NCBI RefSeq assembly: GCF_005780165.1
Contig: NZ_VAUV01000010.1
Span: forward strand, 181,610-245,609
DNA from: Phragmitibacter flavus
Lineage (GTDB): Bacteria > Verrucomicrobiota > Verrucomicrobiia > Verrucomicrobiales > Verrucomicrobiaceae
Direction of reading: 5' to 3'
Length of the DNA: 64,000 nucleotides
Below are positions 45,343-53,744 of this stretch, in pieces (position 1 is the first letter of the stretch; each line of letters begins with the position of its first letter). Under the pieces are notes generated by a model that saw only the letters and a program-made list of their open reading frames with translations, was not told where the DNA came from and made no database searches. The translations under genes were made by a program, and so were the position numbers.

Positions 45343-45996
45343 ATGCATTCAGCCGAATTGATCTGGTTTACGTCCTTCCTCGCGTTCTTCGCGTTCCTTC
45401 TTCTCTACTCGCTCGTCTCAGCACGCCGCGATACCGCTGTTCTTGAGAAAGCCAACAGCAAACTGCTCGAAGAAATCAGCACCCACCAGCAACTGGCCCT
45501 GGCCGCCAGGGATGACGTGAACGCCTGGCGCACCCTCACCGAAAAGCAGAACGAAGATATCCGCCTGCAAAACGCCACCTTCATCAGCCGACTCGACACT
45601 CTGCGCCGGCAGATCGACGATAAACAACTGGAACTCGACACCGTTAAACAAATGTGCAGCGCCCTGCCCGCTGCACAAGCCCGCGTGCTCGAACTCGAAA
45701 GAGAACTCGCCGTCTCGCGCCATCAAACCGAACAAATCCTCAAGCTGGCCCCCCAGCACGACCCCCTCCCAGCCCCCGCCATCGCCCCGACCGAACCAGC
45801 GCCCTTGCCTTCACCGACACCAACTTCTGAAGAGTTACCCTCCACACCCGAAATTCCCATCACCGTCCTGCAAGAACTGGAGCAAACCAAAATCGCCCTC
45901 GCCCAGAGCCGACGTCGGACCACCGAGCTTCAGCAAGCCCTTCTGCAAGCCAACATCAAGTCGCGCAAAAAACTCGCCAAAAAAAGCCGCTCCTAG
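45343..45996 (+). CDS. Single-pass membrane coiled-coil protein
   Basis: 217 residues, no family recognised. One N-terminal membrane helix (LIWFTSFLAFFAFLLLYSLV) is followed by a long charged coiled coil (about residues 30-135, heptad-like Leu spacing in LEKANSKLLEEIS and LDTLRRQIDDKQLELDTVKQM). A Pro-rich linker comes next (about 140-170), then a second short coil and a very basic C-terminus (KSRKKLAKKSRS). It could be an envelope tether or a nucleic-acid or surface-binding scaffold; this is inference. A perfect 7-bp inverted repeat lies at 46055-46078 beyond the stop. Confidence 0.65.
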   Translation: MHSAELIWFTSFLAFFAFLLLYSLVSARRDTAVLEKANSKLLEEISTHQQLALAARDDVNAWRTLTEKQNEDIRLQNATFISRLDTLRRQIDDKQLELDTVKQMCSALPAAQARVLELERELAVSRHQTEQILKLAPQHDPLPAPAIAPTEPAPLPSPTPTSEELPSTPEIPITVLQELEQTKIALAQSRRRTTELQQALLQANIKSRKKLAKKSRS

Positions 45997-46121
45997 TCGC
46001 CGCTGCGGGCATTCACCCCTGCCGCTGTCTTCGACACCCGCAGTCATCCAGACCCCTGCGAAGTCCCTCAGTCGCAGGACACAGACAGACACCATTTCGG
46101 TAAAAGTCGCACACACGAAGA

Positions 46122-46213
46122 CATCCGTGTTTGTCGGTGTGCATTTGTGGAGGATCGGACTCCCTTCCCAAATCCCTCCCCCCATTCGTGTAAATTCGTG
46201 TCCATTCGTGGTT
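46122..46213. repeat. Two diverged copies of a 10-bp-periodic ATTCGTG repeat
   Basis: Copy 1 (46122-46150) and copy 2 (46183-46213) each consist of three roughly 10-bp units with ATTCGTGT-like cores (ATTCGTGTAA, ATTCGTGTCC, ATTCGTGGTT in copy 2). They align over their full length with about two thirds identity. They occupy the leader region of the pyruvate carboxylase gene. Confidence 0.75.
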
Positions 46214-46280
46214 GAATCCCTCCCCACACTTGCAATGCCCCCCACCCCCAGTCACAATCTCGCCACGCACCCAATTTCCC

Positions 46281-49200
46281 ATGCCTAAATCCAAGCCTAC
46301 TTCCGTCAAGTCCTTCAAAAAACTCCTCGTCGCCAACCGCTCGGAGATCGCCATCCGCATCATGCGCGCCGCCACCGAACTCGGCATCCGCACCGTCGCC
46401 ATCTACGCCAAAGAAGACCGCTTCTGCCCCCACCGCTTCAAAGCTGATGAAGCCTACGAACTCAATCCCGACAAAGGCCCCGTCGGCGCCTACCTCGACA
46501 TCGAAGGCATCGTCACCCTCGCCAAAGAAAAAGGCGTCGACGCCATCCACCCCGGCTACGGATTCCTCTCCGAAAACCCCCAGTTCGCCAAAGCCTGCGC
46601 CGCCGCCGGCATCACCTTCATCGGACCCGACGCCGACATCCTCGACATGATGGGCGACAAAACCGCCGCCCGTAACATCGCCCGCAAACTCGAAGTTCCC
46701 ATCCTCGAAGGCACCGACGAACCCGTCTCCAACCGCAAAGCCGCCATCGCCATCGCCAAAAAAATCGGCTTCCCCCTCATCATCAAAGCCGCCTTCGGTG
46801 GCGGCGGTCGCGGCATGCGCGTCGTGCGCGAACCCCAGGACCTCGAAAAACTCCTCGACGAAGCGCAAACTGAAGCCGAACGCGCCTTCGGCAACGGCGC
46901 CGTCTTCCTCGAAAAATTCGTCGGAAAGGCCAAACACATCGAAGTCCAAATCCTCGCCGACAAACACGGCAACGTCCTCCACCTCCACGAACGCGACTGC
47001 TCCGTCCAGCGCCGTCACCAAAAAGTCATCGAACAAGCCCCCAGCTACGGCCTCGACCAATCCGTCGTCGACGGACTCTGCGACGCCGCCATTAAACTCG
47101 CCAAGGAAGTCAACTACACCCACGCCGGCACCGTCGAATTCCTCGTCGACCACGAAACCGGCGAATGGTTCTTCATCGAGATGAACCCCCGCATCCAGGT
47201 CGAACACACCGTCACCGAAGAAGTCACCGGCATCGACATCGTTCGCTCCCAAATCCTCATCGCCCAGGGCCACCAACTCCACGAAGAACCCATGCGCCTC
47301 CCCGCGCAACCCGACATCGAAAAATCCGGCTACGCCATCCAGTGCCGCATCACCACCGAAGACCCCGAAAACGGCTTCACCCCCGACTTCGGCCAGATCC
47401 TCACCTACCGCAGCGCCGGCGGCTTCGGCGTCCGACTCGATGGAGCCCTCGGCGCCACCAACGCCATCATCACTCCCTACTACGACTCCATGCTGGTGAA
47501 GCTCACCGTCTACGGCCGCACCTACCAGCAGGCCCTTGACCGCATGGACCGCTCCCTGCGCGAATTCCGCATCCGCGGCGTCAAAACCAACATCCCGTTC
47601 CTCATGAACGTGATCCATCACGCCGACTTCAAAACCGGTAACGCCACCACCCGCTTCATCGACAACAACCCCGAACTCCTCCAGTTCACCGCCCGCAAAG
47701 ACCGCGCCACGAAGCTCCTCAACTACCTTGCCGACACCAAAGTCAACGGCAACCCCTACGCCAAAGGCTACAAACCCGGCAAAGTCTTCCCCGCCCCTCC
47801 CATCCCCAACTGGGACCACCGCAACGACATCACCCCCGGCACCAAACAACTCCTCGAAAAACTCGGACCCGAAAAATTCTGCTCCGACTGGGTCGCCAAA
47901 CAAAAGCGCCTGCTCCTCACCGACACCACCATGCGCGACGCCCACCAGTCGCTCCTCGCAACCCGCATGCGCAGCTTCGACATGCTCGCCATCGCCGGAG
48001 CCGTCGCCCATCGCACCCCCAACCTCTTCTCCCTTGAAATGTGGGGCGGCGCCACCTTCGATGTCTCCATGCGCTTCCTCCGCGAAGACCCATGGGAACG
48101 CCTCCGCAACATCCGCGCCCAGGTCCCCAACATCCTTTTACAAATGCTCTTCCGCGGCTCCAACGCCGTCGGTTACACCAACTACCCCGACAACATCGTC
48201 AAAGGTTTCATCAAACACGCCGCCGCCAACGGCATGGACATCTTCCGCATCTTCGACAGCCTCAACTACCTGCCCAACCTCCAGGTCGCCATGACCGCCG
48301 TGCGCGAGGAAACCAACTCCATCTGTGAAGGCACCCTCTGTTACACCGGCGACATCCTCGATCCCAAACGCGACAAATACGACCTCCAATACTACGTCCG
48401 CCTCGCCAAGGAACTCCAGCAAATGGGAGCCCACCTCCTCTGCATCAAAGACATGGCCGGCCTCGTCCGACCCCATGCCGCCAAAAAACTCGTCAAAACC
48501 CTCAAAGAAGAAACCGGCCTCCCCGTCCACTTCCACACCCACGACACCAGCGGCCTCAACGCCTCCACCCTCCTGAACGCCTCCGAAGCCGGAGTCGACA
48601 TCATCGACGCCGCCCTCTCCAGCCTCAGCGGCGGCACCTCCCAGCCCAACCTCAACTCCATCGTCGCCGCCCTCCAGCACACCCCCCGCGACACCGGCAT
48701 CGACCTCGACACCCTCCAGGAATTCTCCGACTACTGGGCCGCCGTCCGTCAATACTACAAACCCTTCGACACCGCCGAACCCTACGGCACCGCCGAAGTC
48801 TACCTCCACGAAATGCCCGGCGGCCAATACACCAACCTCAAAGAACAAGCCTCCGGCATGGGCCTCGGCCACCGCTGGCCCGAAATCGCCCACGCCTACG
48901 CCGAGGTCAACCAGCTCTGCGGCGACATCGTCAAAGTCACCCCCTCCAGCAAAGTCGTCGGCGACCTCGCCATCGAATGCGTCGCCCGCGGCGTCAAACC
49001 CGCCGACATCTTCAACCTCACCGGCGCCAAATGGAGCAAAGACGTCACCAGCATGTTTCAGGGCTGGCTCGGCGAACCCTTCTACGGCATGGAAAAAGCA
49101 AAAGCCGCCGACTCCAAAAAGAAATGGTCCAAACTCGCCGACGCCATTGTCGGCAAAGAAGGCGAACGCATCAAAGGCCGCCCCGGCAAACACGCCGCCA

Positions 49201-49790
49201 AGATCGACCTCAACGAAGTCCGCGCCGAACTCACCACCAAACTCGGCACCGACCCCACCGAAGACGACCTCTGGAGCTACCTCATGTATCCCGACGTCTT
49301 CCTAAAGTTCGCCACCTTCCGCGCCGAATACGGCGACGTCAGCGTCCTCCCCACCCCTGCCTATTATTACGGCATGCTTCAGGACGAGGAAATCCACGTC
49401 AATCTCGAAGAAGGCAAAACCCTCTTCGTCACCCTCCTCAACCTCACCGAAGCCGACAAAAACGGTCAACGCACCGCCATCTTCGAACTCAACGGCTACC
49501 CCCGCCACACCACCGTCACCGACAAGTTATTAGCCAAAGAAGTCATCACCAAACCCAAAGCCGACCCCAACGACAAACACCAAGTCGGTGCCCCCATGCC
49601 CGGCATGGTCGCCAGCATCGCCGTCAACGTCGGTCAAAAAGTCAAAGAAGGCGAAACCCTAGTCACCTTAGAAGCCATGAAAATGTTCGCCGCCGTCTCC
49701 TCCCCCATGTCCGGCACCGTCACCGAAGTCCTCATCAAAGTCAGCGAAAACGTCGAATCCAAAGACCTCCTGATCCGCCTGGCGAAGTAG
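46281..49790 (+). CDS. pyc: Pyruvate carboxylase
   Basis: 1169 residues from ATG 46281, full length for the single-chain enzyme. Biotin carboxylase (about 12-460): FKKLLVANRSEIAIRI, the ATP-grasp glycine loop AFGGGGRGMRVV, and EMNPRIQVEHTVTEE. Carboxyltransferase (about 540-840): LLTDTTMRDAHQSLLATRMR and FHTHDTSG metal site. The C-terminal biotinyl domain has EAMKM with biotin on Lys1134. It makes oxaloacetate from pyruvate, bicarbonate and ATP, an anaplerotic step that feeds the aconitase-containing TCA cycle. Upstream start options add 23 residues overlapping the repeat. Confidence 0.96.
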   Translation: MPKSKPTSVKSFKKLLVANRSEIAIRIMRAATELGIRTVAIYAKEDRFCPHRFKADEAYELNPDKGPVGAYLDIEGIVTLAKEKGVDAIHPGYGFLSENPQFAKACAAAGITFIGPDADILDMMGDKTAARNIARKLEVPILEGTDEPVSNRKAAIAIAKKIGFPLIIKAAFGGGGRGMRVVREPQDLEKLLDEAQTEAERAFGNGAVFLEKFVGKAKHIEVQILADKHGNVLHLHERDCSVQRRHQKVIEQAPSYGLDQSVVDGLCDAAIKLAKEVNYTHAGTVEFLVDHETGEWFFIEMNPRIQVEHTVTEEVTGIDIVRSQILIAQGHQLHEEPMRLPAQPDIEKSGYAIQCRITTEDPENGFTPDFGQILTYRSAGGFGVRLDGALGATNAIITPYYDSMLVKLTVYGRTYQQALDRMDRSLREFRIRGVKTNIPFLMNVIHHADFKTGNATTRFIDNNPELLQFTARKDRATKLLNYLADTKVNGNPYAKGYKPGKVFPAPPIPNWDHRNDITPGTKQLLEKLGPEKFCSDWVAKQKRLLLTDTTMRDAHQSLLATRMRSFDMLAIAGAVAHRTPNLFSLEMWGGATFDVSMRFLREDPWERLRNIRAQVPNILLQMLFRGSNAVGYTNYPDNIVKGFIKHAAANGMDIFRIFDSLNYLPNLQVAMTAVREETNSICEGTLCYTGDILDPKRDKYDLQYYVRLAKELQQMGAHLLCIKDMAGLVRPHAAKKLVKTLKEETGLPVHFHTHDTSGLNASTLLNASEAGVDIIDAALSSLSGGTSQPNLNSIVAALQHTPRDTGIDLDTLQEFSDYWAAVRQYYKPFDTAEPYGTAEVYLHEMPGGQYTNLKEQASGMGLGHRWPEIAHAYAEVNQLCGDIVKVTPSSKVVGDLAIECVARGVKPADIFNLTGAKWSKDVTSMFQGWLGEPFYGMEKAKAADSKKKWSKLADAIVGKEGERIKGRPGKHAAKIDLNEVRAELTTKLGTDPTEDDLWSYLMYPDVFLKFATFRAEYGDVSVLPTPAYYYGMLQDEEIHVNLEEGKTLFVTLLNLTEADKNGQRTAIFELNGYPRHTTVTDKLLAKEVITKPKADPNDKHQVGAPMPGMVASIAVNVGQKVKEGETLVTLEAMKMFAAVSSPMSGTVTEVLIKVSENVESKDLLIRLAK

Positions 49791-50048
49791 CAAGCAAAGA
49801 GTTTTTGCCCTTGCATCCCACATCACTCCTACTATTCACCCCAACACTCGATCGACTACGCCATAGAACATGATGTTGAAGTTGAAGGTGCTACAGCATT
49901 GCAATACACATTTAGTTAACAGACATCCTGCTTTTGCTCCGCCAAATTTGATATAAAGGCGTGCATTTTCTGCGAAATTCTTTGAATTCATCTAATTGCA
50001 CGATAACTTCTCTTCGTTTCGGACGAGCAAAATACTAGATGTCTGACC

Positions 50049-50951
50049 ATGACCTTTGAACGACCCAAACTTTGCACTAATTGGTCTTACCTTTTGGTCT
50101 TGGCTGCCACGCTCTGCGGAGCGTCTCACCCTGTCCTCGGAGCTATCGTCGTTTCTGAATCATTCTCTGGCTACACTCCTGGCCTTGTCTATAATCAGCC
50201 CGCTCAGGGCACCAACATCACAGGCACTTGGGGTGGATCATTTAATCCTTCGGTAACATTCGTTTCATCGAGCCTTTCCTTCGGATCGATGCAAACAAGT
50301 GGAGGAGCCCTACAGATCACTGCGACCGCGAGCGTGTCTCCCGTTTCCAATCAAGCTGGCTTCAACGTTGGTCCAGGAGCTGGTAATGTGACCGGGGACC
50401 TCTGGGCAAGTTTTCTCTACCGACCGGAGACAACCGACTCCGATTTGTTGATGCACAGTTCCTCGATCGGAACCTTGCAAGTTGGTCCTAATAATACGCA
50501 TTTAAGTTTGAGTGCTCAGCTTGGAACTAGTTCTTACTATGATCTTGTTCCCGGTCAAACCTATCTGATACTGATGCATTATACCAACGTCGGCATGGCT
50601 AATGCGTCTCATGGTTCCCTGATGGTGCTCACGGTGGAACAATACGAGAACTGGAAAGCATCTGGAGGCACTGAATCAGCACTTAATGCCCGCCTAGTGT
50701 CGCAATTAGATTCTGGAATATTTGGCAGAAGTGAATCAGATTCCACAGGCCCGATCACTTTTGGCAGCGGTTCATGGGCGAGCTTTGCGACCGATGCTAC
50801 TTTTTTCAATACGAGCACCATGACATTTGATGAAATGCGGTTTGCCACATCACTAGAAGAAGCCGCACAAGTTCCTGAGCTATTTGTATCGAGTTATCTG
50901 ATTCTCGGCGGCTTGGTAATTTTTGTTGCCAAACGTAGGCGCTCTATTTGA
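50049..50951 (+). CDS. Exported protein with degenerate PEP-CTERM-like C-terminal anchor
   Basis: 300 residues. Signal peptide (YLLVLAATLCGASHPVLGA), then a Ser/Thr/Gly-rich beta-type body without recognised enzyme motifs. The C-terminus VPEL, a membrane helix (SSYLILGGLVIFV) and a basic end KRRRS copy the layout of PEP-CTERM exosortase signals, but VPEP has become VPEL. Such proteins are common surface proteins in Verrucomicrobia. The gene and its surroundings are clearly AT-richer than the window average. Sorting by exosortase is therefore possible but unproven. Confidence 0.6.
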   Translation: MTFERPKLCTNWSYLLVLAATLCGASHPVLGAIVVSESFSGYTPGLVYNQPAQGTNITGTWGGSFNPSVTFVSSSLSFGSMQTSGGALQITATASVSPVSNQAGFNVGPGAGNVTGDLWASFLYRPETTDSDLLMHSSSIGTLQVGPNNTHLSLSAQLGTSSYYDLVPGQTYLILMHYTNVGMANASHGSLMVLTVEQYENWKASGGTESALNARLVSQLDSGIFGRSESDSTGPITFGSGSWASFATDATFFNTSTMTFDEMRFATSLEEAAQVPELFVSSYLILGGLVIFVAKRRRSI

Positions 50952-50989
50952 ACAGCAGCTAGCTGTGTCAACGAGTTCTATGTGTCCGT

Positions 50990-51412
50990 CTATTTATTGT
51001 GGACTTCCGAAATAGCGGGCCGCTTGGAAGTGATATCGAAATACGAGGCATGATCAGACACATAAAGCAACGCTAGCAATCGAACATTCTCTCGCTCAGT
51101 CTGTGCCTCACGGAGAGCTTCCGTTTGCACATGCCAGGCATCCCCACGTTCCTGAATGCGCCTGATTCTCTGCTCATGAGTAAGCGGTGGTGCATCACCA
51201 TCTAGGATCCGACGGACATCCACCAGATAGTCCGCATCCTGAGGCGCCCCCACTTCCAAGAGCGCTTCAATAAAAAGCTCCAATGGCATGTCTTCATTGG
51301 ATCCATCTACCAAGTCACCCTGCTCGCCCAACCAACGGATCGCAGCGTATTCGTCTGCCACCCTGGCTATCCGCTCATGATGATTGACGTTGGCAAGCCC
51401 CAGATGTTGCAC
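50990..51412 (-). CDS. Hypothetical protein, second gene of an AT-richer pair
   Basis: About 140 residues from GTG 51412, which begins one base after the stop of the upstream gene and is preceded by AAGG; the frame is open further upstream (ATG 51463). No family recognised. Mostly helical, charged sequence (HEQRIRRIQERGDAWHVQTEALREAQTERENVRLLALLYV) without signal or membrane helix. Reinitiation after the upstream stop, or a frameshift that split one longer protein, are both possible. Codon usage is less G+C-biased than in surrounding genes. Confidence 0.5.
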   Translation of the reverse strand: MQHLGLANVNHHERIARVADEYAAIRWLGEQGDLVDGSNEDMPLELFIEALLEVGAPQDADYLVDVRRILDGDAPPLTHEQRIRRIQERGDAWHVQTEALREAQTERENVRLLALLYVSDHASYFDITSKRPAISEVHNK

Positions 51413-51413
51413 T

Positions 51414-52250
51414 TTACCTTGGATCGGGCAGACCACGCCAGGCAAGCCACGCTTGCACTGCATATTCAGAAAGCCCCTCCTCCTTTGAATTGACCAATAT
51501 CCACAGCAGGCGCCTTCCTTCCGTTTCACAATGAGAGAGCATCGCAGCTGCTAGCTCCAATTGAGCCATTTTCTCGCTGTAAGAGAGTGCCGCTAAATCG
51601 TTGAGATTTAACCAGGACTCCAACATTTTTCGTGGCAGAACGATTCCGTGTCCATTCAACGCACGCATGATGGCAGTGAACAACCTATTTTCCTTTGCCA
51701 AGCAGTCAGGAGCCTTGAGGAGTTTCACTGCCCATTCACGATCCATCTGCAAAAGTAGTTCAGGGATGGAATCTGATCCTCCGGGAGGATTCGTTTCATT
51801 TCGCTGGTCGAGATACGGAGATAACAATTGAAACGCCCTGACCTTGTAGTGATCCTGCGCCACCCCGCTAACGATAGCTTCCTTCACGCCAAAAACTACA
51901 GTGCTAAATCGAACCCCTGAATCTTTCAAACAAGCTTCCATAAAAGGGATCGCACCGTCTTGTCCGGTGGCAATGACCTTCAATCGAATATTATCCCCCG
52001 TCATCCACTCGGAACCAAGTTTGTCATGCAATGCTAGCAGCGTCGGCAAACGCTCCGTCACCGGAAGTTCCATCGCCGACTTCAACTGAACATCACCGCG
52101 TTCCAGTTTCCTGTTGAGGCGAAAACGCCACCACTCTTTGAGGACAAGTGTTCGTCCGTGGAGTTTGCCCGTAGGCAGATAATTCCAAGCAAGCCAACAA
52201 CCAACTATAAATGAAGCTGCAAGGCAGGGATAAAAAATCAATGGCGACAT
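51414..52250 (-). CDS. Hypothetical membrane-anchored protein
   Basis: 278 residues. One N-terminal membrane helix (LIFYPCLAASFIVGCWLAW) is followed by a helical soluble domain with HEAT-like Leu/Ala spacing (RLPTLLALHDKL, LKVIATGQDGAIPFMEACLK, KEAIVSGVAQDHYKVRAFQLLSPYL). No known family recognised. It is directly upstream of the gene at 50990 on the same strand, separated by one base, and downstream of the serpin after 157 bp. AT-richer than the flanking core genes. Function unknown. Confidence 0.65.
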   Translation of the reverse strand: MSPLIFYPCLAASFIVGCWLAWNYLPTGKLHGRTLVLKEWWRFRLNRKLERGDVQLKSAMELPVTERLPTLLALHDKLGSEWMTGDNIRLKVIATGQDGAIPFMEACLKDSGVRFSTVVFGVKEAIVSGVAQDHYKVRAFQLLSPYLDQRNETNPPGGSDSIPELLLQMDREWAVKLLKAPDCLAKENRLFTAIMRALNGHGIVLPRKMLESWLNLNDLAALSYSEKMAQLELAAAMLSHCETEGRRLLWILVNSKEEGLSEYAVQAWLAWRGLPDPR

Positions 52251-52407
52251 TCTGCTTCCATTGACACGCCCACCATCCTCAGAGTCAACGCCAAATATGT
52301 TCCTCCGGGTGGGTCATTTGACAGCAACATTTTTACTTCAATGGACGAACATATCATTCTCTTCCCCATCCTCATGTGGAGCATTGGACGCTGGGCCTTC
52401 GCCGAAT

Positions 52408-53631
52408 TCATGGTTCTGCAACCCGCCCCATAAACAGCACCAGCCCGCTTAGCCGGTGCCGCACCACAAATACGAACGGATGATCCGCATTGAAGATCAT
52501 TGGTCGCGTTTGGTCCCGCTGTTCTTCCCCATCGCCCGGACCAAACGGAGCAGCCGGAACCGCCGTCGCTGCACTTGCCTCCGCCCCAACCTCGTTTACC
52601 TCCACCGTCGCCTCGTGCCACTCGTCACCAAGGAAAGGCGGCGGCTCAGGCGAGATGCCCTGCAACTCCGCACGATCCTGCTCAAACACTCGTTTGATCC
52701 CCAATCGGCCAACACTTTCCCGATACGAACCTACCATCGAAAACGAAAACCGCGGAATCCTCACCAAAACCTTCCGCGTTCTTGCTGTTGAGTGAACTTC
52801 CTTCAGCAAATCCGTCGACAACCCCACCTCCAAACCCGCCAGACCTCCTCGCACTCGCGGCAGCAAAAACGTCATCGCGAACCCCTCCATTCCCTCATCG
52901 AACGGCAACTCCACCGCCTGCCACCGGTCATTCATAAACCCACGAAGATCGCTTTCCTGCTGCATCATCATCACCGGTTTTGAAACCCCCGGTGACAGCG
53001 TCTGAAACATCCCCTGCTTCGACTCCCTCGGATCAAACGCCAGTCCCCAATTCCCCTTCAAATACAGCGTGCTCGCCGCCACCATCCTCGTCTCCTTGGT
53101 AACCGCCCCCTCGCCCAGAAAGCTCGGAATCCGCTGCCGTGTATCCCTCGCCACCAACCCGTTGATCTCCCTGATCGCCCGCGCCGGATCCGTAAAATCC
53201 ATCGCCCTTGGACTCAGTCCAAACACCTCTTCCGCCGTCTTCATGAATACCGGCCGGATCCACCGCTGCTCCGAAAGCCACAAATACTGCCCCGACTGCA
53301 ACCACCTCCCCGCCCCCGCATCCATCACCAGAAAACCCCTCAACGCCCGCACCTCATCAAACCTCTCCTCCCCCTCCACCTTCCAATGCAACCCCCGCTT
53401 CAATTCTTCCAAAGTCTCCCCTGAAGCCCCCTCTTGAATCAGCATCAATAACGAGTGCAACCCCACCGGCGAACAAACCACATTCCCCTTCCCCTCCCGC
53501 AACACTCCATACAGATCCATCGCAAACGCATTCGAAGCCTCCACCGCCTTCTCTCCCTTCCCAGTCTCTTGCGTCCACAAATCTCCACCAACCATCCCAA
53601 AAACCATCGCTGCACCGAATGCTCTCAACAT
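52408..53631 (-). CDS. Exported serpin (serine-protease inhibitor family)
   Basis: 407 residues with an N-terminal hydrophobic signal-like segment. Serpin core features: NAFAMDLYGVLREGKGNVVCSPVGLHSLLMLIQEGASGET, then ASTLYLKGNWG, MMMQQ in place of the shutter Met region, PRFSF, and the C-terminal ADHPFVFVVRH followed by LFMGRV. The reactive-loop hinge reads NEVGAEASAATAV: small residues at P14-P9, as required for inhibitory serpins. Counting from the hinge Gly as P15 puts Phe at P1, but the loop after it is several residues longer than usual, so P1 may lie further on. Bacterial serpins are uncommon. It likely guards the envelope against proteases. Confidence 0.9.
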   Translation of the reverse strand: MLRAFGAAMVFGMVGGDLWTQETGKGEKAVEASNAFAMDLYGVLREGKGNVVCSPVGLHSLLMLIQEGASGETLEELKRGLHWKVEGEERFDEVRALRGFLVMDAGAGRWLQSGQYLWLSEQRWIRPVFMKTAEEVFGLSPRAMDFTDPARAIREINGLVARDTRQRIPSFLGEGAVTKETRMVAASTLYLKGNWGLAFDPRESKQGMFQTLSPGVSKPVMMMQQESDLRGFMNDRWQAVELPFDEGMEGFAMTFLLPRVRGGLAGLEVGLSTDLLKEVHSTARTRKVLVRIPRFSFSMVGSYRESVGRLGIKRVFEQDRAELQGISPEPPPFLGDEWHEATVEVNEVGAEASAATAVPAAPFGPGDGEEQRDQTRPMIFNADHPFVFVVRHRLSGLVLFMGRVAEP

Positions 53632-53695
53632 TCGCGCATGCTAACCAAACCCCTCCAATCAACGCAAGACTTTCACTTGATCGCCCATCGCCAAC

Positions 53696-53723
53696 AAAAA
53701 AGCCGTGTCCTCCCGGACACGGC
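53696..53723 (-). terminator. Rho-independent terminator of aconitase
   Basis: On the minus strand a perfect 9-bp stem (GCCGTGTCC/GGACACGGC, 4-nt loop) is followed by six T. It lies 21 bp beyond the acnA stop and separates it from the serpin gene. Confidence 0.93.
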
Positions 53724-53744
53724 CCTCTAGTAAATCCCTCTCAC

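Noticed and set aside
46068..48011. 647-codon minus-strand frame opposite pyc
   Set aside because: Antisense shadow of a highly conserved gene; composition (Asp/Gly/Phe/Val) typical of reverse reading of G+C-rich codons.
52251..52390. 45-codon minus-strand frame between the serpin and the gene at 51414
   Set aside because: Ends a few bases inside the next gene and could be a leader peptide, but has no family features or clear ribosome-binding site.
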